NCBI GenBank assembly: GCA_037042915.1
Contig: CM073201.1
Location: 2,108,001 to 2,172,000 of the forward strand
Direction: 5' to 3'
DNA length: 64,000 nt
From: Auricularia sp. M13
Lineage: Eukaryota; Basidiomycota; Agaricomycetes; Auriculariales; Auriculariaceae
The notes below the pieces were generated by a model. That model was not told the origin of the DNA. It did no database searches and worked only from the letters and a program-made list of their open reading frames with translations. The first letter of the stretch is position 1; each line of letters begins with the position of its first letter. Positions 34,117 through 46,040 of this stretch are shown here, piece by piece. Position numbers and translations under genes: made by a program.

Positions 34117-34636
34117 TCACATGCCGGGGATCACGATCTCATAAACGAGCATGTTGGCGTTCTCTGTGTCGATTATCAAAGAACCCATGGGCAGATCGAA
34201 AGGACGTATGAGCAAGTATGAGAAACGCGTGCTTGACAAGCACATCAGGAAAACGTGTAAATCGCTCAGGCCGATAATTGAGTAGCAGTATGTCGGGACG
34301 CCATGGCTTGTGCGCAGCGGCATGGGGCATCACGAGGAGTGAATTCATCGTTCGGAGCTCGTAGGCGGACGGAGGAGAGTCGAGGACAGGTGACGTCTTG
34401 GAAAACTTGACGAAGTTGGCATCGTTGCAATAGACCAAAGGCCAGGCTTCATGGGGCAGCGCGGCGTCGACCACGTCTTGGTGAGCGTTGGTGAACCAGT
34501 GGCGTATGTTTGCCACCAGTTCTTGGAATGGCGGGACTGGGACAGGCGGAGATGCTGGAGTAGAGACAGAGGCAGGGCTTGAAGGTTCACCAGTGGATGA
34601 AAGTTGTCGCTTTCGCGACTGCAGGACTACGGGCAA
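34117..34636 (-). CDS. Hypothetical protein
   Basis: The open frame starts at 34636 with a basic opening (MPVVLQSRKRQ) and a Ser/Pro-rich stretch, then reads as a globular segment (FQELVANIRHWFTNAHQDVV ... LPHEAWPLVYCNDANFVKF ... MPHAAAHKPWRPDILLLN). It can end at 34139. Alternatively, a short splice or frame change near 34220 leads to RPFDLPMGSLIIDTENANML and a stop at 34117. I recognise no family. The opposite strand has no competing long frame with better composition. Confidence 0.45.
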
Positions 34637-34995
34637 GGCTTTGCGGACGGAAGCACGTAGTGCGTTACAGCCTGTTCGGAAAACGTTGACTGCGCCAACT
34701 TTTTCTGATTCGATCTGCCGTCGACAGCGTCGCCCTCACTTTTATATAATTATAGATCTGAACGTGGGGGAAGAGCCAGCTCGGGGAGTAAAGCGAACGT
34801 TTGTAATCTTCGATCTGAAAGAGACAAACGGAGCCATTTGATGATTTGTTATATTCTGAACCATTGCGAGCATGAAAACATGTTCTGGAGCACATTGCGT
34901 CCAAATGGGGAAACCGTCGAAACTCACCGTTGTAGGTCGGGCGATTGTAGATCTGAGCAAGTAACGATCAAAGTTTTAAGTACTCAGTGTTCTGG

Positions 34996-35054
34996 AGAGA
35001 CCATCACATTGAGCACGGACCAAAGTCAAAGAGACCATCACATTAGCACGGACC
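34996..35054. repeat. Short direct repeat in intergenic spacer
   Basis: AGAGACCATCACATTGAGCA (with CGGACC following) at 34996-35021 recurs with a one-base deletion at 35030-35054. It lies in the 550-bp spacer 34637-35186, which otherwise holds nothing I can identify. Confidence 0.6.
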
Positions 35055-35186
35055 GCAACAGAGCACAAGTAGCAAGAGATTCAAACACCGGAAAAGTACA
35101 AAATATACAAGATGCGCAAACCACAGCGACAGCAACACGCAAAAGTCCCCCAAACCCGAGAAAAGCAGGACTCACACACACACACC

Positions 35187-37284
35187 TCACGCAGCAGCAG
35201 CAGCGGCAGCGGCAGCAGCGCCGTTCCGGTCGGCCGCGACAACGGCGGCCTCGCGTCGTGCGCGTCCGGCGCTGGATGTTGTGTTCTTGTTGCCCTGGCC
35301 GAACTTTTCCTGGAACGCGATGAGGTCCGTCATGAGGTCGCTCATCAGCCGCTCCGTCGTCGGGCTGCGCTCCTCCGGGCCGATGGGCGCATCCCAGAGG
35401 GCCGCATCGTCGTCGGGAGGCTGCGGCGGCTGCCCGTCCTCCTGCACATCCATGGCGTCGTCGTCGACCACGACCGGCCCGCTGTCTTTGTCTTTGTCTT
35501 TGTCCTTGTCCTTGTCGTTGACGCGGCTCAGACTCGCCGCAGTCAGCCCCGCGGCCCGGTTCGCCGCGCGCGCAGCAACGAGCGCATCGACGCGCCGCCG
35601 GCGCTGCTCGGCCGCGGCCTGCTCGCGCGCGACGTACTCGACGATGTTGCGCACGCGCTTGTTCATGTCGCCGATCGTCATGCGCTTGCCGGGCCACTTG
35701 ACCTTGACGCCGCGCTCCTGCTCGACGCCGTCGCCTTCGCGCACGTCGATCGGCTGCGGCGTCTCCGTCGGCAGAATGTGGGCGAGGTGCTGCAGGTAGT
35801 CCGGCAGCGCCCATGACACGCTCTGCGGCGCGGGCGACCGTGCCGAGTCCTTGTCCGCCTTGTTGCCGCGTCCCTCGCCCGCGGCGGCTTTCCGGCGCGC
35901 AGCGGCAGTCGGTTGGTAGCCCGCATCGCCCTTCTCGGCGCGACGGCGTTCCATCTCGAGCTGCTTTCGGTATGTATACTGATTTGGGTGCTTTTTGCCG
36001 CCTGGTCCTAGGCATCGGCATCAGAGCGGGAAGACGCGCAGGCAAGGGCAGGGACGGACCTGTCGAATCGCCGTTGGCGTCCAACGACTGTTCCTTTTCC
36101 ATGTTCTTCTTTGGCCCATTGCGCTTCTTGGGACGAGCTGGTGCTGGAGGTGGGGGAGGCGGCGGGGGTCCTTGGGCAACGACACGTTCTTTGCTTTGGC
36201 GGAGGCGCCATTGGCCGATGGGGGCGGCACTGGAGTTGGCTCCTTGGTGGCTGCGGCGATGGGCAGGTCTGACGCGCTCGACGCGGAGCGCGGCCGCTTC
36301 ACGGTGGCTGGACCGCTGCAGCGGAATGTCAGCAGACGGCAGACGGCAGGCGGGAGAAATGCCCGTACGGTTCGCCCTCCCCGCCCGCGCTGGAGCGCTT
36401 CCTCTTTCGTCTGCCGCCGATGACGACTTCCTCAATGATGATCTCAGGCTCTGGGTTCTCCAAAGCGAGTAAACGCTTCAGGTCTTCGTCGTAGGCGGCG
36501 TCGCGCGAGTTCATCGTGTTGCGACGCTTGGGCGACTTGGGCTTTGTGCTGGCGGTGGGTGAGTGCGAGCGAGGGGAGCGTGTGCCGGAGGGGCGGAGAT
36601 GGGCGGGGGCATGGCGGAGGTGTGCCGGGCGCGCTTGTTGCGCTTGAGCTCCGACAGACTGGGCACGGGGGTTAAGCGGGCAGCAGCGGACTGGGCTGGG
36701 AGCAGACGCACCAGGGTATGTCGCTGTGGAGGTCTGGGCGGCACTCTTCGCAGTAGTAGTTCTCGGGCACGTTGTCCTCCTGGACGCCCATGCACAGGCC
36801 GTGCTGCCAGACCTTGCACATCTCGCACATGATCATGAATCCGAGCTCCTCGCTGTCGGCGGCTGCGCGGGCTCGCTGTCAGCGGGCAAATCGATGGCGA
36901 GCGGGCGGGCAGCGCACCGATGCGGCCGCACGGGCAGCGCGTGACGCCGCTCTCCTCGTCGTCCTCGTCGGGCACGGGCTCGGGCTCGTCGACGGGGCTC
37001 TTCTCCTTGTCCTTGTCCTTTGCCTTGCCCTTGCCGCCGCGCTTGCCGGTGCGCGGCGGCGGGTCGGCGTCGCCGTTGAGCGAGTCGTTGGGCTCCTCCT
37101 TGACGCGCCGCGGCTTTCCCGCGCCCTTGCCACCCTTGGCCGCGGGCGTCGTCGTCGCCGGCGGCGGCGGTGGGTCGGGCGAGTCGCGGTCCTCGGCCTG
37201 CGGCGAGTGCGAGCTCTTGGAGTTGGACGCCGAGGCGTTGTGGGCGTGGGTCGGGCGGCGCGCGGATCTCCGCGAGGGCGCCAT
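35187..37284 (-). CDS. PHD-finger protein, Cti6-like (Rpd3L complex)
   Basis: Nuclear PHD-finger protein related to Cti6, a subunit of the Rpd3L histone deacetylase complex. The start at 37284 (MAPSRRSARRPTHAHN) opens a basic, disordered region with an acidic stretch EPVPDEDDEES. The PHD finger is split by an intron: TRCPCGR then FMIMCEMCKVWQHGLCMGV and NYYCEECRPDLHSD (about 36950-36720), with the Cys4-His-Cys3 order complete. After it come RS/SP-rich segments including KPKSPKRRNTMNSRDAAYDEDL (36545-36460) and a conserved C-terminal block DYLQHLAHILPTETPQPI and VKVKWPGKRMTIGDMNKRVR (35805-35645). A KD-repeat tract and a terminal Ala run end at 35187. Some junctions in the low-complexity middle are not resolved. 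Very GC-rich. Confidence 0.8.
35484..35516. repeat. Six-base microsatellite encoding a Lys-Asp tract
   Basis: (GTCTTT/GTCCTT)n on the plus strand encodes alternating Lys and Asp residues in the Cti6-like protein on the minus strand. Short and coding, likely length-variable. Confidence 0.7.
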
Positions 37285-37467
37285 GGCTGGGGCTGGCTGC
37301 TGGTTGCTGGGTGCGGGCGCGGGGCTGGTGGTGGGCGGGGGTCAAGATGCTAGGTTCGCACGCGCTTTGCTTCCGCCCTTTCGGCTTTCGTCCGGCCAGA
37401 TTCACCATTGTCGTGCCAAATCGTATCTATAGTCGTACATGTCCGTGTACTGGCAGAGCCCTCGTGA

Positions 37468-38532
37468 TCAGCAGCCACAGCCGCCCCCGCCGCCCTGCCC
37501 GTCGTCGCGGTCCAGCGATATGCCGCCGGGCATCGTCTGGTTCTGCGCCTGGCCGCCAGCAGCGGCAGCGGCCCCAACGCGCGCACCGCCGCCGGTCTGC
37601 CACAGCTCGGGCGTGTCCAGGATCTAAGCGCAGGTCAGCACCGGGGAAGGCGCAAATGAGCGCAAGCCGCACGCGCTCGACCATCTCGACAAAGGCCTCC
37701 TTGACGCCCGTCGCCGTCTTCGCGCTCGACTCGACGAACAGGCATCCCATCCGGTCCGCAAACTTCTGGCCCTCTTCTCGGGAGACCGTCCGGGAGAATT
37801 CCTGTCGTCGCATATGAGCTGCCGCGTGCCCGCACCCCAGAACCCGATGCGGACCTTGTCCAGCTTGTTGCCTGCGTCCACGCCTTAGTAAGTACGGGCT
37901 GGGCTGCTGGCGGAGGACGCACCGACGAGGATCTTGACGACGGAGCTGCTGACGTACGTCTCCAGCTCCGAGAACCAGCGCGGGAGCGCGTCAAAGCTCT
38001 CGCGGTTCGACACATCGTATACTGTAGCAGCAGCAGGTTCAGCTGAGCGCCCAGGAATGAGGCCAATGTATGCGTGCGTACCGAGGAAAATGCCCTGCGC
38101 CCCGCGGTAATACGAGCTCGTGATCGTCCGGAAGCGCTCCTGGCCCGCCGTGTCCTGACACGAGCCCGTCAGCGAGCGTAGCATAGACCGTAGCAATAGC
38201 AGCGCACCCAAATGCTCAGCTTGACCTTCTTGCCCTTGACCTCCATCTTGCATACCTGCAACAACGGCGTGAGCGATTGCACAGCGTAGCGCGACGACGA
38301 CGCAACGCACGCGAAAGTCGACGCCGATGGTCGCGCTGCTCTCGTCCTCGGGCAGCCACTGCTCGTCCGTGAACCGCAGCAAGAGCGACGACTTGCCCAC
38401 GCTGCTGTTGCCTGCGCACCCGTCAGACCGCCGTGTGGCGCCGAGCCACCAGACGCACAACGCACCGATTATGAGCAGCTTGCAGTTTATTGGCGGCGCT
38501 GCGGGCTGTTGCGCGGTCTGGGTGGGTGCCAT
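37468..38532 (-). CDS. Rab GTPase, Rab18-like
   Basis: Small GTPase of the Rab18 branch (endoplasmic reticulum and lipid droplet trafficking). The start at 38532 gives MAPTQTAQQPAAPPINCKLL; the phosphate loop reads GNSSVGKSSLLLRF across an intron. The effector region SSATIGVDFRV, the switch II WDTAGQERFRTITSSYYRGAQ and VYDVSNRESFDALPRWFSEL follow. The guanine-specificity motif is GNKLDK (Leu for the usual Val) and ESSAK is intact. The C-terminus is Gly-rich and ends GGGGCGC, a CXC-type geranylgeranylation signal, at 37468. About seven introns. Nothing looks broken. Confidence 0.92.
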
Positions 38533-38867
38533 GGTGGGAAGGAGAGGATGTGTGCGGCGTGGCTCGTGCGTGCGGCGGGCTCCAGTGCGTAATCGAATGA
38601 CACCCTCAGCGCGGCCACTGTGTCACCGGGAGCAAGTTGCGAAAAAAGACTCCGCTGCCGGCGCCTGGTCTTGCTCATTGTCCTTTTCGACAGGCTCGCT
38701 GTTCTTTCAGGCCTTCAGGCTCTTGGTCTGCTGCAATGCAACCCAGTACCGGGATCTGAGCTCGAGCGCTATTCTGAACCGATAAATATTTGCCTGAGCT
38801 TGACGTCCAACCAAACGCTCGTCAGGGGCCAAAGATTGGCTGCAGCTCTGCTATCCTTGCGAAGCAT

Positions 38868-39275
38868 GCTATTCAGCACCGCAGACAAGAACGCGGCCCT
38901 CCAAATCATCTCGTCCGTGGTGTTCTGGCTTGGCTACCTCGCGACGCGCTATGTCGGCCCATCTGAATCGACCAGCACCGCGACACATCCACCCCGCCGC
39001 CCCATATCCGACGCGACGCGACGTGCTGTAACTTTCTGGTGCCTGCTTGCGTTGCTTATCAACGTTTCCTGTGCGTCGCGATCGTCTGGCATTCAAACGC
39101 CCATTCTCCCAACTAACATTACGATCGCACTCTAGATTTCTCAGTAGCCATCACCACAAGGAAAACGCCCGCCGACGTATCCGTCAGGCTGTGGTTCTGC
39201 GCGACACAGCTGTTCAGCGCGTCCGTACGTGCAGCTCATCTTCATCATCATGTCACGGTTTGGTCTGAAACTTGA
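38868..39275 (+). CDS. Small predicted membrane protein, unknown
   Basis: A candidate two-exon gene of about 110 aa: ATG at 38868 (MLFSTADKNAALQIISSVVF), a first hydrophobic segment, a P-rich polar loop (HPPRRPISDATRR), a second hydrophobic segment (AVTFWCLLALLIN), and after a GTGCGT...TAG intron a tail with FSVAITTRKTPADVSV ending in a His-rich stretch. A longer reading starts at 38620. No family recognised. It starts 335 bp from the Rab18-like gene, divergently. The 700 bp downstream (39276-39977) holds nothing I can identify. Confidence 0.4.
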
Positions 39276-39977
39276 ACAGTACAACATCTACCAAGAATTA
39301 CGCGACGCCAGCTCAGAACCTATAGGCATCAGCGCGCAAGCTATCCGCCACATGAACGACGGGGCTTTCCTCCCGACTCTTTGCATGGCGGCGGACTTTA
39401 TCGCGCGAAGGGGCGTGGGGACGAGTCCAAGCTTGCGCGAGGTTGCGTACTATGCGCAGGCCCCGCTCTGGGTTGGTTTCCACGCGTTTGTGACCGACTA
39501 GGACGTCCAGCCTGCGTGAAACCGTAGTGATACGCCGGCCGCATAGCATCCAGGACGAGATGAAGATATTCCAATCACACCGAATCGCAGTCGATCCGAT
39601 TTCCAGACTCGCCTGTCGCCTGGATATCGGTTCGTCCATAAAAGCGCTCCCGATCGTTTTGCAACGAATCCCATGCCCAAATTCAGTGCGCAAGATAAAT
39701 CGTGCATGATGCGTAATCCCCGATCGCATGATCATGAGCACGGGGCTGTGCAGCGTGCAAACTGTCTGTTGTCATGGGTCCGTTGCCGCGCCGCGCCCCT
39801 AATACAGACTGTCTGCGTGATGACACTGATGTCTCCGCCGTCCTCCTTCGACTTGCGTCCGTTCACCTTCTCCTGCTCGCGCGCGCTTTGGCGCCCTCTT
39901 CAAAGTTCGATTGCCCCTTTTTCATACATACCATTTTGCTCCTGCTGCTTGAGTCTTCTGCGTCACCCCCCAACACC

Positions 39978-41266
39978 ATGCGCCGGGGAGCGGCAGTCCT
40001 CCTGGCCCTGGGATTCCTCGCCCTGGCAAGGGCCGGGCGGAACGTCAGCCTGGACGACACGTTCTCGCAGTGGACGTACGACCCGCCCGTCTGCGCGAAG
40101 GCGTGCGACGGCGCGCAGGAGGGCGTCCCACGCGGATGGTGCGTCGCTTACTCTGGCTCGGTGATCTGATTCTCATGCATCGTGCGCGCACAGGTGGCAA
40201 TTGGCCAACTTGCGCGACCCGGCCCTGCTAGGCGAATTTTTCGGCTCGACACAGACGGCGACCAACCTGGTAGGAGCGTCTGCGACTCTCCTATTCTCTG
40301 GCACGTTCCTTTTGCCAACATCCCTCCTTTGCTGACGCGCCGTGTGTACTGTAGGAACCCATGTCTATTACTACGGATCGTTATCGCCGTACGGCGGGTC
40401 ATGAACATCACGCTGGACGACAAGGTGTCGACGATCACCACGAAGCTCGACAAGCCGGACGCGCCGACGACGCGCCAGGCGTTGCTCTGGTCCGCGGCGG
40501 ATCTGGATCCGCACCTGCAGCACACGCTCGTTGTCACGATGGCCGGCGGAAACATCATCGACGTCGACCGCGTCGACATCACGCTCGTCGACAACACCGA
40601 CGCGCCCAACCCGACCATTCCGCACCCAGATGATGGCGGCGATAACGACGACGGCGAGGGGGGCGGAGGCAAGGCCAAGACGTGGCTGATGTGCGTTCCC
40701 TCCTTCCACGGAGCATGCACACGGGCATTTCACTGATACGCTGCAACAGCCTCGCCATCGTCGGCGGGTGCATCGGGAGCCTGCTCTTGCTGTGCCTCGT
40801 CATGTTCCTCTGCGTCCGGCGGCGACAGCGCGCGGCGACGGCCAGCAGGATGTCAGACATACCCGGGCCCGTCATGCGCCTGCACTCCGAGGAGCAGATG
40901 CGGCCCATCGACCTCGCGCCCTCGTTGATTTCGCCGCTCCCGCCCGTCCCGCCGCACAGCTCTGATCCATTGCGGATGGAATTCCCTCTCACCCCGCCGC
41001 CAGCTGCACAAGAACAACTACAGCAGCAGCAGCGATCGTTGCCGTTGCCAGAACCCCCAGCGGCAGCAGCAACAGCACCGCAGAGACCGCAGAGCGATCC
41101 GATGCCTGAACCCGCGCCACATTTCGTGATGGTGCGCACGCCGTCGATGAAGCCCAAGACGGTGCTCGTATCCACCTGGGAACCCGACCCGCTCGCCACG
41201 CCGCCGTCATCGCCCACGGAGAGCGATATCCAGTTCACGCCGCACAGGACCAGCAGTTCATTCTGA
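39978..41266 (+). CDS. Type I membrane protein, agaricomycete-style, frame breaks
   Basis: Begins with a clear signal peptide (MRRGAAVLLALGFLALARAG) and NVSLDDTFSQWTYDPP. The ectodomain contains GTHVYYYGSLSPYGG, MNITLDDKVSTITTKLD and HTLVVTMAGGNIIDVDRVDI, a beta-rich pattern common in uncharacterised agaricomycete wall/membrane proteins. A single transmembrane helix (AIVGGCIGSLLLLCLVMFLCV, 40753-40815) is followed by RRRQR and a Pro-rich cytoplasmic tail ending TPHRTSSSF. The three ectodomain pieces lie in different frames near 40356 and 40400: a G run at 40396-40398 appears one base short. Either splice sites are unusual, or the assembly or gene has small indels. Function unknown; cell-surface role is inferred from topology. 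Confidence 0.65.
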
Positions 41267-41657
41267 GTCTGTCCCTTTCCTCGGAGTTCTCTTCTGGTCA
41301 CGGTGCGCGGGAGTCTCCCGGCTTGCTCTGCTTCATTTCCGTTCTGGCTGGCAATTGTACTAGTACTACCTTCATCAATGTGGAATGCTTGGGATACGCA
41401 TGGGTACCAATATCGCGTCGGTGTGTGCTTTCCTGAGGATCTCGACTGTTCTGACTGTGGGCCCTGACGTCGGTGGTCCGATGACGTCTTCGGTCTGAGC
41501 GACATCTCGCGCGTGGCTCAGACGCCTCGCAGCCTCGCGCACTATACGCTCCACATGTCCGGGTTTAGCAGAACTGAGTGGAGACTCATCATGCTTGGCT
41601 GTGCAGCGTGCCCTGGGAGCGAGTGACGCATCGCAGTTGGGTGGTGCGGCGGGGGGC

Positions 41658-41664
41658 TATATAT
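41658..41664 (+). promoter_or_regulatory. TATA box of small coiled-coil protein gene
   Basis: TATATAT about 95 bp upstream of the ATG at 41757, followed by a CT-rich leader (CTCACACTCTCACACCCTCG), the typical layout of a strongly expressed fungal gene. Confidence 0.55.
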
Positions 41665-41756
41665 GGGCGCGACGTGAACGCACAGACCCCACCCAAGTCC
41701 TTCTCACACTCTCACACCCTCGCTCTCGCTCTCAACACCAAACACTAGTACTCATC

Positions 41757-42312
41757 ATGTTCAAGTCGCACAAGAACACCGCCCCGGCTGAGCAGCCCGC
41801 CAACCCGCCCCGCCGCGGAGGCTCCCTCTTCCGCCGCCACAACAGCCCGAGCCCCGTCCGCGACGACAGCCGCAAGGGCGGCATCTTTGGTGGACGCCGC
41901 AGCTCTTCGTCCTCGGATGAGCGCCGCACCACGAACTCGAGCTCGTCGCGCTCCGGCACGGGCCTCTTCAACTTCAACACCAACAACGACCCCGTCATCC
42001 GGGAGGCTCGCGCGAAGGTCTCCGAGGTAAGCTTGAGCTCTCATGCGTCGCCAGCTCGAGTGTTGACGCTGTCGCAGGCTGAGGGCAAGGAGAGGGCCGC
42101 CGACCAGGCTCTCATCGCCGCGCGCCAGGCGGTCGCTGAGGCCAAGCAGCACGTCAAGGACCTCGTTTCCAACGCCGAGAAGGAGTGAGTGCAACTGCGA
42201 GACCCTACAGGACAACGTCTGACACAATTTCAGGGCTCGTGCCGCGAAGGCCAGGCATGTCGAGGCCAAGGCCGTCCGCAAGGATGCTGGCCACCTCGGC
42301 AAGTTCAACTGA
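41757..42312 (+). CDS. Small basic coiled-coil protein, conserved hypothetical
   Basis: Three exons (introns about 42027-42077 and 42186-42233). The N-terminal half is disordered and basic (MFKSHKNTAPAEQPANPPRR ... SLFRRHNSPSPVRDDSRKGG ... GGRRSSSSSDERR). The C-terminal half is one Ala/Lys-rich helix (EARAKVSEAEGKERAADQAL ... KQHVKDLVSNAEKEARAAK) ending GHLGKFN. I recognise the type from agaricomycete genomes but know no function. Strong TATA box and CT-rich leader suggest abundant expression, perhaps under stress. Confidence 0.7.
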
Positions 42313-42784
42313 GGACGATCATCTCCGAGGAGATCATCGGCTTCCATGCACCCCTGCCATTTTCTAACGACCCTCACGATTCTGTTTTCTATCCCTTCGG
42401 ATATCGGACACTTCTGTACGCCTTCTGCGACCTGTAAAACGTAGCCTACATACCATTGGCACCTGATAATACACTCTCACACAATGTACCAGATTTACGA
42501 GAATTGCTTGATAAGTCGGAACCTTACCTGAGAATCCCGACTCGGACTTGTAGCAATAGCCGTGCAAGCCCGAAGTCTGTCATTTCATGCAAGCGCCCAC
42601 CCCTCTCACCGTGCGACCTCGCGCTCAAACGCCGTCTTGGGCTGACGAAGCGTTCTCGAAGCGTCCCCGACCCGCTCCGCCGGCGCTGACTACACCAACT
42701 CGTCCTCGAGGCATATAAGAGTTGTTGTTGCCCATTGAGGCATCATAGTAGCAGAACAAGCCAATTCACTCATCTACAGCTACG

Positions 42785-43818
42785 ATGTCTTCTCAACGCC
42801 GCATCGTTTACCTCGGGGTGCGTCGCAGTTCAAGTTCAAGTTGTCAGTTTACTGTCGATCGTCTCTGATCTTCTATCAGGCCAATGGCCCATTCGGAACG
42901 ACCATGCTCCAGGAGCTCCTCAAGGCGGGCTGGCACGTCGTTATCCTGGCGCGGACGCCTTCGAACGTGGAGCCGCGTCCGAACACGACCGTTGTCCAAT
43001 TCACTCCAGATGATCCCGCGAAGCTTATCGAGGTCATGCGCGGGGCTGAGGTCGTCCTCTGCACCGCCAACGCGGGTGGGACGGACGCTTACGAGCTGCA
43101 AAAGCCCTTGATTGACGCAGCTATCGCGGCGGGCGTCAGACGCTATATACCCACCGAATATGCTGCCGACATGGCCCACCCAAAGTCGCTCGCCTCTCCC
43201 GTCTATGAGGCCAGGCGCAAGGTCATCAACTATCTCAAGGAGAAAGCTGCCGAAGGCAAGATTGAGTATACCATCTTTCACACGGGAGGATTGTTCGAGT
43301 GGGGTGAGTGTTTTCGACCTCGTACTACATCTGCGCGGCTGAGAAATTGTGCAGGCCTGAAGAACGGTTTCCTCAAATTCGACGTGAAGAACCGCGTAGC
43401 TCATATCCAGGACGGCGGAGACGACGAGGCCGTCGTGTCCACGAACCTCACGTGCGCGCGAGCGACCGTGCAAGCACTGTCTCCCGAGCACTTCAAGGAG
43501 ACTGCCAACCGTATCTTGCGCGTGGGAGACGCATCGATCACCCAGAATCAGCTCCTCGGCTTCCTGGAGAAGGCGACTTCGTCGAAGTGGCAGGTGGTGC
43601 ACGAACGCTCTGAGGACAACCTTAAACGCGGAATGGATTCCCTGCAGCGTGGAGAGGTGAACCTCGATGTCCTGAGGGATATCATCGTCTCTGGCGTCTT
43701 GACCAAGGATGGCTCCGCCTCTTGGGGAGAAGGGGATAACAAGTGGCTGGGATTGCAGACGCTTGATCTCCAGAAGGTCGTTGACGAGGTTGTCAAGGAG
43801 GTGGACGCCACGAAGTGA
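42785..43818 (+). CDS. NmrA-like NAD(P)-binding reductase
   Basis: Rossmann-fold protein of the NmrA/isoflavone reductase-like family. MSSQRRIVYLG joins, after an intron at about 42818-42880, to ANGPFGTTMLQELLKAGWHV, giving the nucleotide-binding GANGPFG loop followed by ILARTP. Further marks are FTPDDPAKLIEVMRGAEVVL, ARRYIPTEYAADM-type strand (GVRRYIPTEYAADMAHPKSL) and IFHTGGLFEWG before a second intron. The C-terminal half handles substrate specificity and ends EVDATK at 43818. About 300 aa, normal for the family. A TATAAGA motif lies near 42714. Possible roles are redox-sensing or reduction of a small aromatic substrate; not distinguishable here. Confidence 0.85.
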
Positions 43819-44065
43819 TACTTCTTTCCCTCGCCACCAGACTTGCCATGTCACATACAGTATATCCGCTGCAACCGCGAAAATTCTTCGATTCGGCTAG
43901 ATTGTGATTGCCGCGATCCTCACAAAGCTGTGCATAGCGTGCCTGGACTTCGGATGATGATCCGGCTATCTCGTCGGACATCTCGCGCGCTATCTCCGTG
44001 TCCAAACCTTGACCACTAAAAAATCCGTGCACGCGGAGTCTGGTGCTTCCCTCTGCTGCTACACC

Positions 44066-45933
44066 ATGGTCGCAGCTGCCAAGACGCTCTCTGACGCTGA
44101 GCGCGATGCCATGCGCCCGCCCATAGTCTACTCGTCGCCCGTAGCGTTTGCCAGCTCGAGCTGGCGGCGCTTCGCGAGTATATGGACGAAGCGGTTCACG
44201 CTCGCGCTTTTGGTGCGCTGCCCGCCTTCTATGGGCCCGCCCCCAACAAAGCGCCCTGCTCATGCCGCACTTCGTTCGATAGGCAGGCCAGCTTGTCAGC
44301 TTGTGCATCACCTGCACCAGTGTCACCACGACCGAGCTCGTCAATCGCGGGTTCAACTTGCCGACGACGCAGAGTTTCTTCCTGTGAGTCCGCGATAACG
44401 TTTCGCCCGCCCTGTACCTGACCCAGGCCTCAGATACCTCGCGCTAAACCTGACCTATACGCCTTACACCATGTACCGCTGTCTGTTAACAATGCCCTGT
44501 GTGGCGTGGGATTCTCGCTCATTCCGGTTTCATGCACAGACGGCGTTAAAGGATGGGGACAAATGGTCTTCCGCGACGGCTGGAAGTGTGCGTGCCTATG
44601 GCAAATGAGCGCTCGATTGCTGAAGCATGCACAGACTTCCTTCTCGCGGCCTGCGACGTCGAGGGCAACTTTCTGGTCGTACTTGCGTACGAGTACACCA
44701 ACTTACTCTCATGCATGCTGCTTGATGCGTATGTATGCTCCCTCAGAGCCTTGAGTCGTGCTGATCGACCTTCCAGGTGGGCTATCCCCGTGTGTATGGG
44801 CCTGGCCTGGATCTATATGCGCACCAAGTACCACTGGACCCAAATGCTTGTGCGCAGTTTCGCCGCACCTCTAAGTTCCACAGTTCACCGTTAAAAACAC
44901 AGGGTGCACTGATTTGCATAGGCGGTCTAGGAATGCTCGTCGCAGCCGATCGTATTACCGCAAAAGATTGGGATGCAGCGGATATGGTCAAGGGCGATAT
45001 CTTCATGCTCCTGGGAGCATCTCTCTACGGCATCAGTAGGCCTCTATCTATGGACCCACTTTGGGAAGCTGACGATCATGTCAGCTAATGCTACAGAGGA
45101 ATTCTTCGTGCGCAAAAGTCCCTTGTATGAGGTGAGCGCACCCTAGTCAGTGCAGAAAAGCACGCATGGACTCCAAACTGCAGGTTATAGGACAACTTGG
45201 CTTCTGGGGCACCATCATAGGCGGTATGCAAGTCAGTAAGGTCTCTGTATACAATTACATGCATCTGACCCATCAATAAGGCGGGAGCGAAGGAACATGC
45301 TGGCATGCGAGACGCAAACTGGAGCGGCTCTGTCGGTATGCAACCTATATCTCAAGGAGTCACATGGTCCTGACAACTCTGTGCAGTTGGTCTCATCTTC
45401 GCCTACACAGCAGGTTAGCCTATCGAAACTCAGGACACATTCTTTGCTGACCCGATGTGCTCGTAGCAATGTACATCCTGTACACTGTTTCCCCGCTGCG
45501 TGCGTTTCAGCTCTTCCACGCTCTCAGCGGTATCTAACTGCGATTCATAGTTTACCGCATGGCGTCTTCAGCATACTACAACTTGAGCTTGCTCTCGAGT
45601 GACTTCTTTGGCCTTCTGTTCGGCTTGTTCCTCTACCATTACGAGCCTTACTGGCTTTATTTCGTTGCTTTTGCCGTCGTGATCATGGGCCTGATCACAT
45701 ACTTCTGGCACTCCACACGTGCGTGCTTTTCCGCATGCAGCTTCTCCACCTTTTCTAACGCTGGGCACTCAGCCGAGGAGCAAGGCAAATTAGACCCACA
45801 AGCTCCCGCGTACATCAATAAGCGCGCATCCCCACGAGACGAGGAGGCACAAGTTAGCGACGTCGACACGAGCAGTATCACCAAGGTTCCGGACGGAAAG
45901 CCTCAGGTGGAAACGGTTGGAGGAGATAGATGA
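44066..45933 (+). CDS. Solute carrier 35 family F-type transporter
   Basis: Ten-helix membrane protein of the SLC35F1/F2 (DUF914) family of the drug/metabolite transporter superfamily. Exons give MVAAAKTLSDAERDAMRPP, a first helix WTKRFTLALLAGQLVSLCIT, TTELVNRGFNLPTTQSFFLY, FLLAACDVEGNFLVVLAYEY, AWAIPVCMGLAWIYMRTKYH, GALICIGGLGMLVAADR, KGDIFMLLGASLYGISNATE, GQLGFWGTIIGGMQ, and MASSAYYNLSLLSSDFFGLL. The D-x-EGN and SLYGISNATEEF blocks are characteristic. The cytoplasmic tail is polar and ends TVGGDR at 45933. About ten introns. Substrate unknown; Golgi, endosomal or plasma membrane possible. Confidence 0.87.
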
Positions 45934-46040
45934 TGTTGACCAGTTGATACGCATGCACTTAGTGGGCAGGGCCACTCTTCAACACTTGACGTCGACACGA
46001 CAGATATGAATGGTTACACTGGATTGTATTGCACTGTGCA

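Noticed and set aside
35038-36435. 465-codon minus-strand frame, Arg/Ala-rich
   Set aside because: It is a GC-rich shadow frame of the Cti6-like gene; composition is extreme and it lacks the conserved blocks present in the other frame.
42844-43854. 336-codon minus-strand frame
   Set aside because: Antisense shadow of the NmrA-like gene, whose plus-strand reading has clear motifs and introns.
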